In this document: positions 41,978-51,663 of the stretch, piece by piece | How the letters are laid out: each line of letters starts with the position of its first letter | Position numbering within the stretch: the first letter of the stretch is position 1 | Assembly (NCBI RefSeq): GCF_004011095.1 | Contig: NZ_CP028129.1 | Coordinates: 806,001-870,000, forward strand | Origin: Rathayibacter rathayi | Lineage (GTDB): Bacteria > Actinomycetota > Actinomycetes > Actinomycetales > Microbacteriaceae | Direction: 5' to 3' | Length of the DNA: 64,000 nucleotides | The notes under the pieces: model-generated | What the model was told of the DNA's origin: nothing | The model's database searches: none | What the model saw: only the letters and a program-made list of their open reading frames with translations | Translations under genes and position numbers: made by a program

Positions 41978-43000
41978 GTGTCGGAGCAGCGATCGGAGTC
42001 GGACCCCGCCTGTCCGCGCGTCCCGTTTTCGTTCGAGGTCTACCCGCCGCGGACCGCCGCCGGCTCTCTCGCGCTCACGCGAACAGTCGACCGGCTCGCG
42101 GCCGCCGGCCCCTCCTTCGTCTCGGTCACCTACGGGGCGCAGGGCTCCTCGCGGAGTGCGTCGCTCGGGATCCTGCGCTACCTGCTCGAGCGGACAGCCA
42201 CTCCGGCCCTCGCACACATCACCTGTGTCGGCTCGACGCACGCGGAGGCGAGTCGCCTCGTCCGCGAGTTCCTTGAGGCCGGGGTCACCCGCTTCCTCGC
42301 GCTGCGAGGTGACCGGCCGACCGGGATACCGGAGGATGCGGCGATCCTCGGCGAGCTCGCCAGCGCCGCGGAACTGGTGCAGCTGATCCACCGCGTGCAG
42401 GCCGAGCGCGAGCCATACGGAGCGATGCCGGTGCCAGGACTGCGGAACGCGCAGTGTGTGGACGTGGCGGCGCGGCCGCACGCGGAGGTCGCCGTCGCGG
42501 CGTTTCCGAACGGACACCCGCGCTCGCGCTCGCGGACGCAGGACATCGACGTCTTGCTAGCGAAGGAGGCGGCCGGAGCGTCGTTCGCCCTCACTCAGCT
42601 CTTCTTCCACGCCGACGACTACCTGCGCTTCGTCGACCGCGCTCGCGCGGCAGGACTGCGGATGCCGATCATCCCGGGTGTGATGCCCGTCACCAGCCCC
42701 GCCCGGCTGAGGCGGATGCTGGAGCTCAGCGGCGAGGACCTGCCCGCCGATCTCGCGATCGCCCTCGACGTCGAGCCGGACGACGAGGCTCGGATGCGGA
42801 TCGGCGTCGAGTACGCCGCGAGACTAATCCGCACCGTCGTTGACGGGGGCGCCCCCGCCGTCCACCTCTACGCCTTCAACCGCGACGAGGCGGTGCTGGC
42901 CGTGCTGGCCGAAAGCGGGCTGCTGCCGCCCGGATCCGCGCCGACCCTCCCGACCGCCACCTCTCCGTCCACCCCGTCCCCTCAGGAGCGAACCGCATGA
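41978..43000 (+). CDS. metF: Methylenetetrahydrofolate reductase
   Basis: A 340-residue MTHFR barrel starting at a GTG. FSFEVYPPRTAAGSLAL holds the catalytic Glu near residue 26. FVSVTYGAQGS, HITCVGSTHAEASRLVREF, FLALRGDRPTG and TQLFFHADDYLRFVDRAR are family motifs, the last three for FAD and folate. It makes 5-methyl-tetrahydrofolate, the methyl donor for MetE. The stop overlaps the metE start (ATGA), so the pair is coupled. Confidence 0.94.
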   Translation: MSEQRSESDPACPRVPFSFEVYPPRTAAGSLALTRTVDRLAAAGPSFVSVTYGAQGSSRSASLGILRYLLERTATPALAHITCVGSTHAEASRLVREFLEAGVTRFLALRGDRPTGIPEDAAILGELASAAELVQLIHRVQAEREPYGAMPVPGLRNAQCVDVAARPHAEVAVAAFPNGHPRSRSRTQDIDVLLAKEAAGASFALTQLFFHADDYLRFVDRARAAGLRMPIIPGVMPVTSPARLRRMLELSGEDLPADLAIALDVEPDDEARMRIGVEYAARLIRTVVDGGAPAVHLYAFNRDEAVLAVLAESGLLPPGSAPTLPTATSPSTPSPQERTA

Positions 43001-45318
43001 GCACTACACCCGCCTTCCCGACCGGAACCGTCCTCGGCTACCCCCGTATCGGACGCCGCCGCGAGCTGAAGAGAGCCGTCGAGTCGTTCTGGTCCGGCAC
43101 CGTCACCGCCGAGCAGGTGGAGGAGGAGGGTGCCGCACTGCGCGCCGCCACCCGTGAGCGCCTGCTCGCCCTCGGCCTCGGCCGCGACGACTCGTCGATC
43201 CCCGAGGCGCACTCCTTCTACGACCAGGTGCTCGATACCGCGCTCGCGGTCGGCGCGATCCCGGAGCGCTTCGCGGACCTCGTCGTCGACGGAGCGATCG
43301 ACCTGGCCGGATCCTTCACGCTGGCCCGCGGTGACGGCGATCGGCCGCCGTTGGAGATGACCAAGTGGTTCGACTCCAACTACCACTACCTCGTGCCTGA
43401 GATCGGTCCAGAGACGTCGTTCTCGCTCGCGGACACCCGCCGGGTGCGCGAGGTCGAGGAGGCGCGTGCGGCCGGCTTCACCACGCGGCCCGTGCTGGTC
43501 GGGCCGGTTACCTTCCTCCTGCTCGCGAAGCCCGACGCGGCAGCACCGGCGGGCTTCTCTCCACTCTCGCGCCTCGCGGACCTTGTCCCCGTTTACGCTC
43601 AGCTGCTCGGTCGCCTCCGCGAGGCCGGGGCCGAGTGGGTCCAGCTCGACGAGCCGGCGCTGGTGTCGGAGTCGCTGGGCGTGCCGCGGGAGCGCGTTCT
43701 TGCGGCCGTCGAGTCGGCCTATGGGCTGCTCGCCGGTGCGCAGGAGCGGCCCGCGCTGTTCGTCGCAGCGCCTTACGGCACCCTCGGCGATGCCCTTCCG
43801 GTCCTCGTTCAGGCGGGCGTCGAGGCCGTCGGCGTCGATCTCGTGAAGGGCGCCGCTCCGACCGCGGTGCCCGGACTCGAGCGCACCGTGCTCGTGGCCG
43901 GAGTAGTCGACGGGCACAACGTGTGGCGCGGCGACCTCTCGGCCGCGCTAGAGAAAGCGGAGGCACTGCGTCCGCTCGCCGAGAGCGTCGCCGTCTCCAG
44001 CTCCACCTCGCTCTTTCACCTGCCGCACGATGTCGCCGACGAGCCCGATCTCGATCCGCGTCTGGCGTCGTGGCTCGCCTTCGCCGACCAGAAGATCGAG
44101 CAGGTCGCCGTGCTCGCGCGGGGTCTTCGCGAAGGTCGGGTCGCCGTCAGCGCGGAGCTCGAGGCCGCGACCGCCGCCTGGGAGGACCGCCGGACGGCGC
44201 CGGGAGTGCGTGACGGCGTCGTGCGCACCCGAGTCACGTCCCTCCGCCCCGAGGATCGGCACCGGGCGCCCGCCGCCGAGCGCCTCGCCGCCCAGGAGGA
44301 GGCACTCCGCCTGCCGCCGCTGCCCACGACGACGATCGGCTCGTTCCCGCAGACGCGCGAGATCCGCACGGCCCGTGCTGCCCTCAGCCGGGGCGACCTC
44401 TCTGCCGAGCAGTACATCGAGCGGATGCGGGAGGAGATCGAGCGGGTGGTGCGCCTGCAGGAGGAGCTCGGCCTCGACGTGCTGGTGCACGGTGAACCCG
44501 AGCGCAACGACATGGTGCAGTACTTCGCGGAGCACCTCGACGGCTTTGCGGTGACGCGGAACGGTTGGGTGCAGTCCTACGGCAGCCGCTGCACGAGGCC
44601 CTCGCTGCTGTGGGGTGACGTCTCGCGCCCGGCGCCGATCACGGTCGAGTGGTCGGCGTTCGCTCAGTCGCGCACCGACCGGCCGGTGAAGGGGATGCTG
44701 ACCGGACCGGTGACGATTCTCGCCTGGTCGTTCGTCCGTGACGACCAGCCGCTCGCTGAGACGGCCGATCAGGTCGCTCTCGCGCTGCGCGAGGAGATCG
44801 CCGATCTGGAGCGGGCGGGGATCCGCATCGTGCAGGTGGACGAGCCGGCGCTCCGGGAGCTGCTGCCGCTCGAGGCGGCGGCGCGACCCGCCTATCTGGA
44901 GTGGTCGGTCGGCGCCTTCCGGCTCGCGACGGGTGCAGCGGCGACGGCGACCCAGATCCACACGCACCTCTGTTACTCCGAGTTTGGAGTCGTGATCGAC
45001 GCGATCGACCGGCTCGACGCGGACGTGACCAGCATCGAAGCGGCGCGTTCGCGGATGGAGGTGGTAGCGGACATCGAACGCTCGGGCTTCGCGCGGGGGA
45101 TCGGACCGGGCGTCTGGGACATCCACTCGCCGCGGGTGCCGAGCGACGACGAAGTCGGCGAGCTCATCCGAACCGCTCTCGGCTCGATCCCGGTGCGCCA
45201 GCTCTGGATCAACCCGGACTGCGGGTTGAAGACGCGCGGATACGACGAGACGCTCGCCTCCCTTCGCGCGATGGTGGCCGCCGCGACGCAGGCCCGCGCC
45301 TCGCTCGCGGCCGTCTGA
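42997..45318 (+). CDS. metE: Cobalamin-independent methionine synthase
   Basis: A 773-residue MetE. The N-terminal barrel opens GTVLGYPRIGRRRELKRAVE. The C-terminal barrel starts at TTIGSFPQTREIRTAR near 443. Zinc ligands fall in IHTHLCYSEFG (His and Cys near 655-658), a Glu near 680 and NPDCGLKTRGY (Cys near 741). It transfers methyl from methyl-tetrahydrofolate to homocysteine without B12. The final HPLCY-type motif has Thr (HTHLCY). A strong terminator follows. Confidence 0.97.
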   Translation: MSTTPAFPTGTVLGYPRIGRRRELKRAVESFWSGTVTAEQVEEEGAALRAATRERLLALGLGRDDSSIPEAHSFYDQVLDTALAVGAIPERFADLVVDGAIDLAGSFTLARGDGDRPPLEMTKWFDSNYHYLVPEIGPETSFSLADTRRVREVEEARAAGFTTRPVLVGPVTFLLLAKPDAAAPAGFSPLSRLADLVPVYAQLLGRLREAGAEWVQLDEPALVSESLGVPRERVLAAVESAYGLLAGAQERPALFVAAPYGTLGDALPVLVQAGVEAVGVDLVKGAAPTAVPGLERTVLVAGVVDGHNVWRGDLSAALEKAEALRPLAESVAVSSSTSLFHLPHDVADEPDLDPRLASWLAFADQKIEQVAVLARGLREGRVAVSAELEAATAAWEDRRTAPGVRDGVVRTRVTSLRPEDRHRAPAAERLAAQEEALRLPPLPTTTIGSFPQTREIRTARAALSRGDLSAEQYIERMREEIERVVRLQEELGLDVLVHGEPERNDMVQYFAEHLDGFAVTRNGWVQSYGSRCTRPSLLWGDVSRPAPITVEWSAFAQSRTDRPVKGMLTGPVTILAWSFVRDDQPLAETADQVALALREEIADLERAGIRIVQVDEPALRELLPLEAAARPAYLEWSVGAFRLATGAAATATQIHTHLCYSEFGVVIDAIDRLDADVTSIEAARSRMEVVADIERSGFARGIGPGVWDIHSPRVPSDDEVGELIRTALGSIPVRQLWINPDCGLKTRGYDETLASLRAMVAAATQARASLAAV

Positions 45319-45330
45319 GCACTCCGCACT

Positions 45331-45374
45331 CAGGAGGGGCCCGGTCGGCGGTACGTCGATCCGGGCCCCTCCTG
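45331..45374. terminator. Bidirectional terminator, metE/lexA
   Basis: CAGGAGGGGCCCGG (45331-45344) and CCGGGCCCCTCCTG (45361-45374) form a perfect 14-bp stem with a 16-nt loop, between convergent metE and lexA. Confidence 0.85.
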
Positions 45375-45384
45375 CGCTGCCACC

Positions 45385-46089
45385 TCAGACCGAGCGGAGG
45401 ACCGCGACGATCTTCCCGAGCACCTCGGCCTCGTCGCCGAGGATCGGCTCGAAGTTGGAGTTTCGCGGAAGTAGCCAGGTATGGCCGTCGCGCTGGCGAA
45501 GCACCTTGACGGTGGCCTCACCGTCGAGCATCGCCGCCACGATCTCGCCGTTCTCGGCGGTGCGCTGGGAGCGGACGACGACCCAGTCGCCGTCGCAGAT
45601 CGCGGCGTCGATCATCGACTCGCCGACGACCTTGAGTATGAAGAGCTCGCCCTTACCGACGAGCTGGCGCGGCAGCGGGAAGACCTCGTCGATCTGCTGG
45701 TCGGCCATGATCGGCACGCCCGCGGCGATGCGGCCGACGAGGGGGACCATCGCCGCGTCGCCGACTGGGGCGGTCGACTCGAACGAGCCGTCGTCCTCGG
45801 TGGAGCTGGGCACGTCGATGAGGATCTCGAGCGCGCGAGGGCGGTTGGGGTCGCGGCGTAGGTAGCCGCTGAGCTCGAGCTGGTTGAGCTGGTGAGTGAC
45901 GCTCGAGAGCGAGGCGAGCCCGACGGCGTCGCCGATCTCGCGCATGCTCGGCGGGTAGCCGCGACTCGATACGGAGCGTTGGATCGCGTCCATGATCGCG
46001 AGCTGCTTCGCGCTCAGGCTCTTCCGGCGCCGACCGGCGGCGGCCTTCGTCTTGGCGGCCGACATACCGGCCGTTCGCGCGTCGCTCAC
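45385..46089 (-). CDS. lexA: SOS repressor LexA
   Basis: A 234-residue LexA. The winged helix holds [20 protein letters not shown] then VTHQLNQLE as recognition region. The cleavage site is Ala-Gly in [10 protein letters not shown] near 121. The catalytic Ser is in [16 protein letters not shown] near 157 and Lys in EATVKVLRQ near 193. The GTG start at 46089 follows GGGAG; an ATG at 46065 would shorten it by eight residues. It represses DNA-damage genes until RecA promotes self-cleavage. Two SOS boxes lie in the divergent intergenic region. Confidence 0.96.
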   Translation of the reverse strand: MSDARTAGMSAAKTKAAAGRRRKSLSAKQLAIMDAIQRSVSSRGYPPSMREIGDAVGLASLSSVTHQLNQLELSGYLRRDPNRPRALEILIDVPSSTEDDGSFESTAPVGDAAMVPLVGRIAAGVPIMADQQIDEVFPLPRQLVGKGELFILKVVGESMIDAAICDGDWVVVRSQRTAENGEIVAAMLDGEATVKVLRQRDGHTWLLPRNSNFEPILGDEAEVLGKIVAVLRSV

Positions 46090-46218
46090 GATGCTCCCTC
46101 TGTCCCGCCGCGCACGCCGCGTGCGCGCCCGCCCGGTCGCGACCCGACATGGAATGTCGGTGGTCGCTGCTCTACTACGACCAGGCTCTCGAAACTGTAT
46201 CCGCCGGGAGTCAGCATG

Positions 46219-46234
46219 CGGAACATTCGTTCGA
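46219..46234. promoter_or_regulatory. SOS box 1, lexA side
   Basis: CGGAACATTCGTTCGA: GAAC-N4-GTTC is intact and the right half is perfect. It is 130 nt before the lexA start. Confidence 0.75.
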
Positions 46235-46295
46235 GTGTGTCGCGAGCGAGTTCGGCTGCGGATCGACCGAACCGGTCTCTTGACCAGCTCGGTGT

Positions 46296-46311
46296 TCGAA
46301 TATATGTTCGG
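46296..46311. promoter_or_regulatory. SOS box 2, LysM gene side
   Basis: TCGAATATATGTTCGG matches TCGAAC-N4-GTTCGA at 10 of 12 fixed positions. It is 68 nt before the LysM gene. Confidence 0.8.
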
Positions 46312-46378
46312 TACAGGCGTTCGGGGTAGCCCTCCCGGCCGAGGGCCTCCCCGAATCCCTGTTGAAAGGAGCGATCCC

Positions 46379-46828
46379 ATGACCGCACAGCTCACCTCCC
46401 GCCCGCTGCAGCAGGTGCACGCGGCTCCGTCCGTGTCGGCCCCGCATCAGGTGACGGCCCCGCAGTCCCGTTCGGAGCAGCAGAGCGCTCCTGCGCAGAC
46501 GCGCGTCGTCCGCACGCACCTGCGGCTCACCCGCCGAGGCCGTGCCGTGGTCGCCGCGTTCGGTGCGCTGCCGGTGGTCGCTGGCGCGTTCGCGTTCGGG
46601 CTCAACGGCGGAGGGGCGGTCGCGTCGAGCGACCAGGCTGCGGTCGAGTTCCAGTACGTCACCGTCCACGCGGGGGAATCGCTGTGGTCGCTCGCGGAAG
46701 AGCTCGCGCCCCAGTCCGACCCGCGCGACGTGGTCGACGACATCCTCTCGCTGAATCAACTTTCCAGCGCAGGTGTCGAGCCCGGCCAGCGCCTGGCGAT
46801 CCCGGCGGAGTACGACACCGCGCGCTGA
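46379..46828 (+). CDS. LysM protein, likely SOS cell-division suppressor
   Basis: A 149-residue protein. A disordered 50-residue N-terminus is followed by one membrane helix ([19 protein letters not shown], near 59-77) and a C-terminal LysM domain beginning [19 protein letters not shown]. This is the architecture of YneA of Bacillus, and its position, divergent from lexA with an SOS box, is the same. Such proteins delay septation during DNA damage. The family name is inferred from architecture and context. AAAGGAG precedes the ATG at 46379. Confidence 0.82.
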   Translation: MTAQLTSRPLQQVHAAPSVSAPHQVTAPQSRSEQQSAPAQTRVVRTHLRLTRRGRAVVAAFGALPVVAGAFAFGLNGGGAVASSDQAAVEFQYVTVHAGESLWSLAEELAPQSDPRDVVDDILSLNQLSSAGVEPGQRLAIPAEYDTAR

Positions 46829-46848
46829 GGCATGGCCACTCGCCTCGC

Positions 46849-46854
46849 TACTAT
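46849..46854 (+). promoter_or_regulatory. -10 box, hisC
   Basis: TACTAT, 6 nt before the GTG at 46861. Confidence 0.5.
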
Positions 46855-46860
46855 TCCCTG

Positions 46861-47973
46861 GTGACGACTCTCGACGACCTCCCCCTCCGCGACGACCTTC
46901 GAGGCAAGCGCCCGTACGGTGCACCGCAGGCCGTCGTCCCTGTGGCCCTTAACGTCAACGAGAACACCCACCCGGTCCCGGACGACGTGATCGCCGACAT
47001 CGTCGGCCGCGTGTCCCAGGCCCTGCGTGCCGTCAACCGGTACCCCGATCGGGAGTTCCGCGAGCTGCGCGAGGCGCTCGCTGGCTATTTGGGGCACGGC
47101 CTCACCGCCGACGGAGTCTGGGCCGCGAACGGCTCGAACGAAGTACTGCAGCATGTCCTCCAGGCCTTCGGTGGTCCCGGTCGCTCACTGCTCGGCTTCG
47201 CGCCCACTTACTCGATGTACTCGATCCTCGCCTCGGGGAGCGGCACCGAATGGATCGCCGCCCCGCGCGAGGCCGAGTTCGAGGTCGGAGCCGACTACGC
47301 CGCCGAGCAGATGCGCCGTTTCCAACCGGACATCGTCTTCCTCTGCGCTCCGAACAACCCCACCGGCACCCCCCTGGATCTCACTGTGATCGAGGCGGTC
47401 TACGACGCGACCGACGGGATCGTCGTCGTCGATGAGGCCTACGTCGAATTCGGCGGCCGGGAGGCGCCCACCGCACTGAGCCTCCTGCCCGGGCGTCCTC
47501 GCCTGCTCGTGTCGCGCACCATGAGCAAGGCGTTCGCCTTCGCCGGCGTGCGGCTCGGCTACCTCGCCGCGGACCCCGCCGTGGTCGACGCGCTGCGTCT
47601 CGTCCGCCTCCCGTACCACTTGTCGGCGCTGACGCAGGCCGCGGCGATCGCCGCGCTCGCCCACGCCGACGAGATGCTAGCGATGGTCGGCGAGATCATC
47701 GTGCAGCGCGATCGGATGATCGAGGGCCTGCGCTCGCTCGGCTACCGCCCTTCCGCGACGGGCAGCAACTTCGTCCTCTTCGGTGGCGTCGACGATCCGA
47801 CCGTCATGTTCGAGGGCCTGCTCGCCCGCGGGGTCCTCATCCGCGATGTCGGCATCCCCGGCCACCTCCGCGTGAGCGCCGGCACCGCGGAGGAGACGAC
47901 CGCGTTCCTCGAGGCGCTCGCCTCCCTCCCCGCCCCCTCCGCCGACCCCGCGGTCGTGCTCTCGCGCGAGTGA
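46861..47973 (+). CDS. hisC: Histidinol-phosphate aminotransferase
   Basis: A 370-residue fold-type I PLP enzyme. LNVNENTHPVPDDV, NRYPDREFRELREALAGYLG and ANGSNEVLQHVLQAFGGPG are the HisC N-terminal motifs. CAPNNPTGTPLD and VVDEAYVEFGG contact PLP. The Schiff-base Lys is in SRTMSKAFAFAGVRLGY near residue 222. The GTG at 46861 gives the usual N-terminus. It is the first of hisC-hisB-hisH-priA, in pathway order for this group. Confidence 0.95.
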   Translation: MTTLDDLPLRDDLRGKRPYGAPQAVVPVALNVNENTHPVPDDVIADIVGRVSQALRAVNRYPDREFRELREALAGYLGHGLTADGVWAANGSNEVLQHVLQAFGGPGRSLLGFAPTYSMYSILASGSGTEWIAAPREAEFEVGADYAAEQMRRFQPDIVFLCAPNNPTGTPLDLTVIEAVYDATDGIVVVDEAYVEFGGREAPTALSLLPGRPRLLVSRTMSKAFAFAGVRLGYLAADPAVVDALRLVRLPYHLSALTQAAAIAALAHADEMLAMVGEIIVQRDRMIEGLRSLGYRPSATGSNFVLFGGVDDPTVMFEGLLARGVLIRDVGIPGHLRVSAGTAEETTAFLEALASLPAPSADPAVVLSRE

Positions 47974-48005
47974 GCGCCCACCCGGGGGCGGTGATCCTCC
48001 GCGAA

Positions 48006-48011
48006 TAGACT
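48006..48011 (+). promoter_or_regulatory. -10 box, hisB
   Basis: TAGACT, 7 nt before the ATG at 48019; hisB-hisH-priA may thus also be transcribed apart from hisC. Confidence 0.45.
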
Positions 48012-48018
48012 GGGAGCC

Positions 48019-48639
48019 ATGACCTCCCCGAGCGCCGCACCCGGGCGCACCGCCTCCCTCAGCCGAGCCACCACAGAGTCGAGTATCGAGCTCTCGCTCG
48101 ACCTCGACGGCACCGGTGTCGCCGATCTCGAGACCGGCGTGCCCTTCTTCGACCACCTGCTGACCGCGTTCGCGAAGCACTCGCTGACCGACCTGCGCGT
48201 GCGGGCCCGTGGCGACATCGAGATCGACATCCACCACACCGCCGAGGACATCGGCATCGTGCTCGGCACCGCCATCCGCCAGGCCCTCGGCGACAAAGCC
48301 GGCATCTCCCGCTTCGGCGACGCGCTCGTCCCCCTCGACGAGGCGCTCGTGCAGGCCGTCGTCGACATCTCCGGCCGCCCCTACCTCGTCCACACCGGCG
48401 AGCCGGAGGGCTTCGCGCTGCACCTGATCGGCGGCCACTTCACCGGCTCGATGGTCCGCCATGTCTTCGAGGCGATCGCGTTCAACGCCGGCCTTACCGT
48501 GCACGTCACGGTGCTCGGTGGCCGGGATCCGCACCACATTGCCGAGGCCGAGTTCAAGGCCTTCGCCCGCGCCTTTCGTCAGGCGAAGGCGCTGGATCCG
48601 CTGGTCTCCGGCGTCCCCTCGACCAAGGGCGCGCTGTGA
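48019..48639 (+). CDS. hisB: Imidazoleglycerol-phosphate dehydratase
   Basis: A 206-residue monofunctional IGPD. Metal-binding His and Glu residues are in [40 protein letters not shown] and [17 protein letters not shown]. The phosphatase domain of the enterobacterial fusion is absent, as in actinobacteria. It dehydrates imidazole-glycerol phosphate. The stop overlaps the hisH start (GTGA). Confidence 0.96.
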   Translation: MTSPSAAPGRTASLSRATTESSIELSLDLDGTGVADLETGVPFFDHLLTAFAKHSLTDLRVRARGDIEIDIHHTAEDIGIVLGTAIRQALGDKAGISRFGDALVPLDEALVQAVVDISGRPYLVHTGEPEGFALHLIGGHFTGSMVRHVFEAIAFNAGLTVHVTVLGGRDPHHIAEAEFKAFARAFRQAKALDPLVSGVPSTKGAL

Positions 48640-49283
48640 GTTCGAGCCGCCCGTCCGTCGTCGTCTACGACTACGGCTCGGGGAACGTGCACTCCGCTGT
48701 CAAGGCGCTCGAGTTCGCGGGCGCCGACGTCGAGCTGACCGGCGATCGGCAGCGCGCCCTCGAGGCCGACGGCCTGCTCGTCCCCGGAGTCGGCGCCTTT
48801 GACGCGGTGATGGCAGCTCTCAGCCGGGCGCGCGGCGGCGAGATCATCGAGAGGCGTCTCGCGGGCGGTCGCCCCGTCCTGGGCATCTGCGTCGGGATGC
48901 AGGTGCTGTTCGAGCGCGGCGTCGAGCGCGGTGTCGAGAGTGCCGGTCTGGGCGAGTGGCCGGGTACGGTCGATCGGCTCCCGGCCGAGGTCGTTCCGCA
49001 CATGGGCTGGAACACCGTCTCCGCTCCCGGGGGCTCGGTGCTCTTCGACGGCATCGCCGAGGAGCGCTTCTACTTCGTGCACTCCTACGGCGCCCGGGAG
49101 TGGTCGCTCGATGTGATGCCGCCGTTCCCGCGACCCGCGGTGACCTGGGCCGAGCACGGGGGTCCCTTCATCGCCGCGGTCGAGAACGGCCCGCTCTCGG
49201 CGACGCAGTTCCACCCCGAGAAGTCGGGCGCCGCCGGGCTCCGCTTGCTGGCGAATTGGCTGGGCAGCCTCCGCACGAACTAG
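48636..49283 (+). CDS. hisH: Imidazole glycerol phosphate synthase glutaminase subunit
   Basis: A 215-residue class I glutamine amidotransferase. [20 protein letters not shown] is the N-terminus. The nucleophile Cys lies in [14 protein letters not shown] near 85, and the His/Glu pair in [17 protein letters not shown] near 192-194. It supplies ammonia to HisF, which is not in this window. A 54-nt gap separates it from the chosen priA start. Confidence 0.95.
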   Translation: MSSSRPSVVVYDYGSGNVHSAVKALEFAGADVELTGDRQRALEADGLLVPGVGAFDAVMAALSRARGGEIIERRLAGGRPVLGICVGMQVLFERGVERGVESAGLGEWPGTVDRLPAEVVPHMGWNTVSAPGGSVLFDGIAEERFYFVHSYGAREWSLDVMPPFPRPAVTWAEHGGPFIAAVENGPLSATQFHPEKSGAAGLRLLANWLGSLRTN

Positions 49284-49337
49284 GATCGGCCGGTGGTCGG
49301 CGCCTCGAAGGGGCCGGCACCGAGACTGAGGATGACG

Positions 49338-50084
49338 ATGAGCGAGTTTACCAAGGCTCCGGGCCTGGTCCTCCTGCCCGCGATCGACGTGGCGGGCGGC
49401 AAGGCCGTGCGCCTGACGCAGGGCGAGGCCGGGACGGAGACCAACTACGGCGATCCCCTCGACGCCGCCGGCGACTGGGTCGACCAAGGTGCGGAGTGGA
49501 TCCACCTCGTCGACCTTGACGCCGCCTTCGGCCGCGGCGACAACCACGGCATCATGAAGAAGGTCATCCGGCAGGTGAGGGGCGTGAACGTCGAGCTCTC
49601 CGGCGGGATCCGCGACGACCGCAGTCTCGAGTCCGCTCTGAGCGCCGGCGCCAAGCGGATCAATCTCGGCACCGCGGCACTGGAGAATCCGGAGTGGGCC
49701 GCGAGCGTCATCGCCCAGTACGGCGACCAGATCGCCGTCGGGCTGGACGTGCGCGGAACGACCCTCGCCGCTCGCGGCTGGACCAGGGAGGGCGGCGACC
49801 TCTGGCAGGTCCTCGACCGGCTCGAGGAGGCGGGCTGCACCCGCTATGTCGTGACGGACGTCACGAAGGACGGCACGCTGAAGGGCCCGAACGTCGAGCT
49901 GCTCGAGCAGGTCATGGCCCGTACGCACCGCCCCGTGATCGCCTCGGGCGGCATCTCGAACCTCGACGACATCGCCGCACTGCGTGGCCTCGTGCCCCAG
50001 GGCCTCGAGGGTGCGATCGTCGGCAAGGCGCTGTACGCGGGCGCGTTCACGCTCGCGGAGGCCCTGGATGTCGCATCAGAGTGA
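49338..50084 (+). CDS. priA: Bifunctional HisA/TrpF isomerase PriA
   Basis: A 248-residue beta/alpha barrel. [20 protein letters not shown] holds the first catalytic Asp, and [20 protein letters not shown] the second near 174. [17 protein letters not shown] and [10 protein letters not shown] are phosphate-binding loops. In actinobacteria this enzyme serves both histidine (ProFAR) and tryptophan (PRA) pathways, so a separate trpF may be missing; that is family knowledge. ATG at 49332 or 49338; the latter fits GAGG better. Confidence 0.94.
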   Translation: MSEFTKAPGLVLLPAIDVAGGKAVRLTQGEAGTETNYGDPLDAAGDWVDQGAEWIHLVDLDAAFGRGDNHGIMKKVIRQVRGVNVELSGGIRDDRSLESALSAGAKRINLGTAALENPEWAASVIAQYGDQIAVGLDVRGTTLAARGWTREGGDLWQVLDRLEEAGCTRYVVTDVTKDGTLKGPNVELLEQVMARTHRPVIASGGISNLDDIAALRGLVPQGLEGAIVGKALYAGAFTLAEALDVASE

Positions 50085-50856
50085 GCCCGGCCCGCTCCCC
50101 GCGCATCTGACCGACTCCGCGGGCACTCCCTGGGCCGGCCGGCACTTCGAGCCGAGCGCCGCTGTGGAGGACGACGGCAGTGCCCCGCCGGCACTGGTCG
50201 CCGCGCTCGAGTCGTTCACGACCGGCGCTCGCGGACCGGACGTCGTTGTCGACGCCCTTCGCGCGTCCCGCCTGCTCATCCCGCTGATCGCCCGCCTCAG
50301 CGAGGAGGCTGAGGGCATCGGCGGTCGTCGAGCGGACAAGACGCAGGAGCTGGCGATCGTCACCGTCGCCGGGCCCGACGGCCGCAGGGTGCTCCCCGTC
50401 TTCAGCGACGTGAACAGCATGCGCCGCTGGGACCCCGCGGCGCGTCCTGTTCCGGTCGACGGACGTCGGGCGTCGCTGGCGGCGGTGGCGGAGGGAACCG
50501 AGGTGATGGTGCTCGACCCCGCCTCCGAGGGGGAGTTCGCGGTCCGCCGTCCGGCGCTGTGGGCGATTGCCGAGGGCGCGGAGTGGCGTCCTTCGGACAC
50601 GGACCCGGACGTCCTCGCCGCCCTGCGTGCCGGCGCGGAGGGGGAGTCGGCCGTGGAGTCGCTGGCGGTTCGCGCGGGCGATCCGGCGCAACGGCTCACG
50701 GGACCGGAACTCGTGGTCGTGCTGAGCCTGCACCCCGGACTCGACCAGGAGGCGCTCAGCGCTCTGATCGCGCGCCTGGGCGACCGATGGGCGGCGGAGG
50801 ACACCGTCGCGCAGCGCGTCGACTCGATGACGCTCCAGCTCGCCGCGGCCCGCTGA
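50068..50856 (+). CDS. SseB-family protein
   Basis: A 262-residue protein whose ATG lies 17 nt inside pri[46 protein letters not shown] and [19 protein letters not shown] match SseB N-terminal domain proteins. In Microbacteriaceae it is typically found after priA. The function in actinobacteria is unknown. No membrane segment is present. It converges with the DUF1844 gene. Confidence 0.85.
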   Translation: MSHQSEPGPLPAHLTDSAGTPWAGRHFEPSAAVEDDGSAPPALVAALESFTTGARGPDVVVDALRASRLLIPLIARLSEEAEGIGGRRADKTQELAIVTVAGPDGRRVLPVFSDVNSMRRWDPAARPVPVDGRRASLAAVAEGTEVMVLDPASEGEFAVRRPALWAIAEGAEWRPSDTDPDVLAALRAGAEGESAVESLAVRAGDPAQRLTGPELVVVLSLHPGLDQEALSALIARLGDRWAAEDTVAQRVDSMTLQLAAAR

Positions 50857-50863
50857 CTCCGGC

Positions 50864-51277
50864 TCAGGTGACCGGGCCCGTCCACTTCTCGCCCGGCCCC
50901 TTGCCGATCGGGTCGGCGATGGGGGAGGCCTCGCGGAAGGCGAGCTGAAGGGTGCGCAGCCCGTCGCGCAGGCTTCGGGCGTGCATGTCGCTGATGTCGG
51001 GGGCGCCGGCCGTGACCAGGCCTGCGAGCGCGTTGATCAGCTTGCGCGCCTCGTCGAGGTCGACCTGCGCGCCCGGCTCGTCGGCGAGCCCGCACTTGAC
51101 GGCTGCGGCGCTCATCAGATGCACCGCCGCGGTGGTGATGATCTCGACCGCGGGGACCGCCGCGATATCGCGGGCGGCCTCCACGTCGGAGGCGCCGCCG
51201 TCCTCGCCGAATCGTCGGGTGTAGTCGTCGTCGTACGTGTCGTCGTGGTCGTGAGTCTCGTCGTCGTGCTGGGCCAT
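50864..51277 (-). CDS. DUF1844 protein
   Basis: A 137-residue protein. The first 30 residues are rich in Asp, His and Thr. The domain reads AAVHLMSAAAVKCGLADEPG then LDEARKLINALAGLV, ending in LRDGLRTLQLAFREAS. This is the DUF1844 pattern, a helical domain often encoded next to infC. No function is known to me. The ATG at 51277 is preferred over upstream in-frame codons. It is divergent from infC. Confidence 0.83.
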   Translation of the reverse strand: MAQHDDETHDHDDTYDDDYTRRFGEDGGASDVEAARDIAAVPAVEIITTAAVHLMSAAAVKCGLADEPGAQVDLDEARKLINALAGLVTAGAPDISDMHARSLRDGLRTLQLAFREASPIADPIGKGPGEKWTGPVT

Positions 51278-51663
51278 GCGTCCTTCGTTCGTCGTCCGGG
51301 GGTGGGGATCGGGGTGGGGCGCGGCACCGAATCGAGGGCGGCCGGATCCGCTCTGTCGAGCGGGCCGCCGGTCTGCTATGGTTATCCGGGCTCCGAGGCA
51401 TGTCCTCGGTTCGAAAGTGGAGATTCTCCCACCCGCGCTTGACCGCTTCATAAGGTTACCGGGTCAGAAGCACTCCGCCTCCGATGGTCACCAGACCAGC
51501 GGAGGCAGGGCTGCGGCTCCCGAGGTCTGCCTCGGGAACCGCGTCACAGGGTGCGAGCGCCGTGCTTCACGCACGACGTGGACGGGACGATCACCTCTCT
51601 CGGGTGCGCTGGAGAAGACTCCGGTAGCGCAGCTGCACTCACCGAGATCAGAGGAGAAGCGCA
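51278..51663 (+). promoter_or_regulatory. infC operon promoter and structured leader
   Basis: TATGGT at 51377-51382 is a probable -10 box. The leader of about 275 nt holds a GCCTCCG/CGGAGGC hairpin (51477-51506) and a TCCCGAGG-TCTG-CCTCGGGA hairpin (51518-51537). GAGGAG at 51651-51656 is the ribosome binding site for the ATC start at 51664. No credible gene lies here. Confidence 0.55.
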
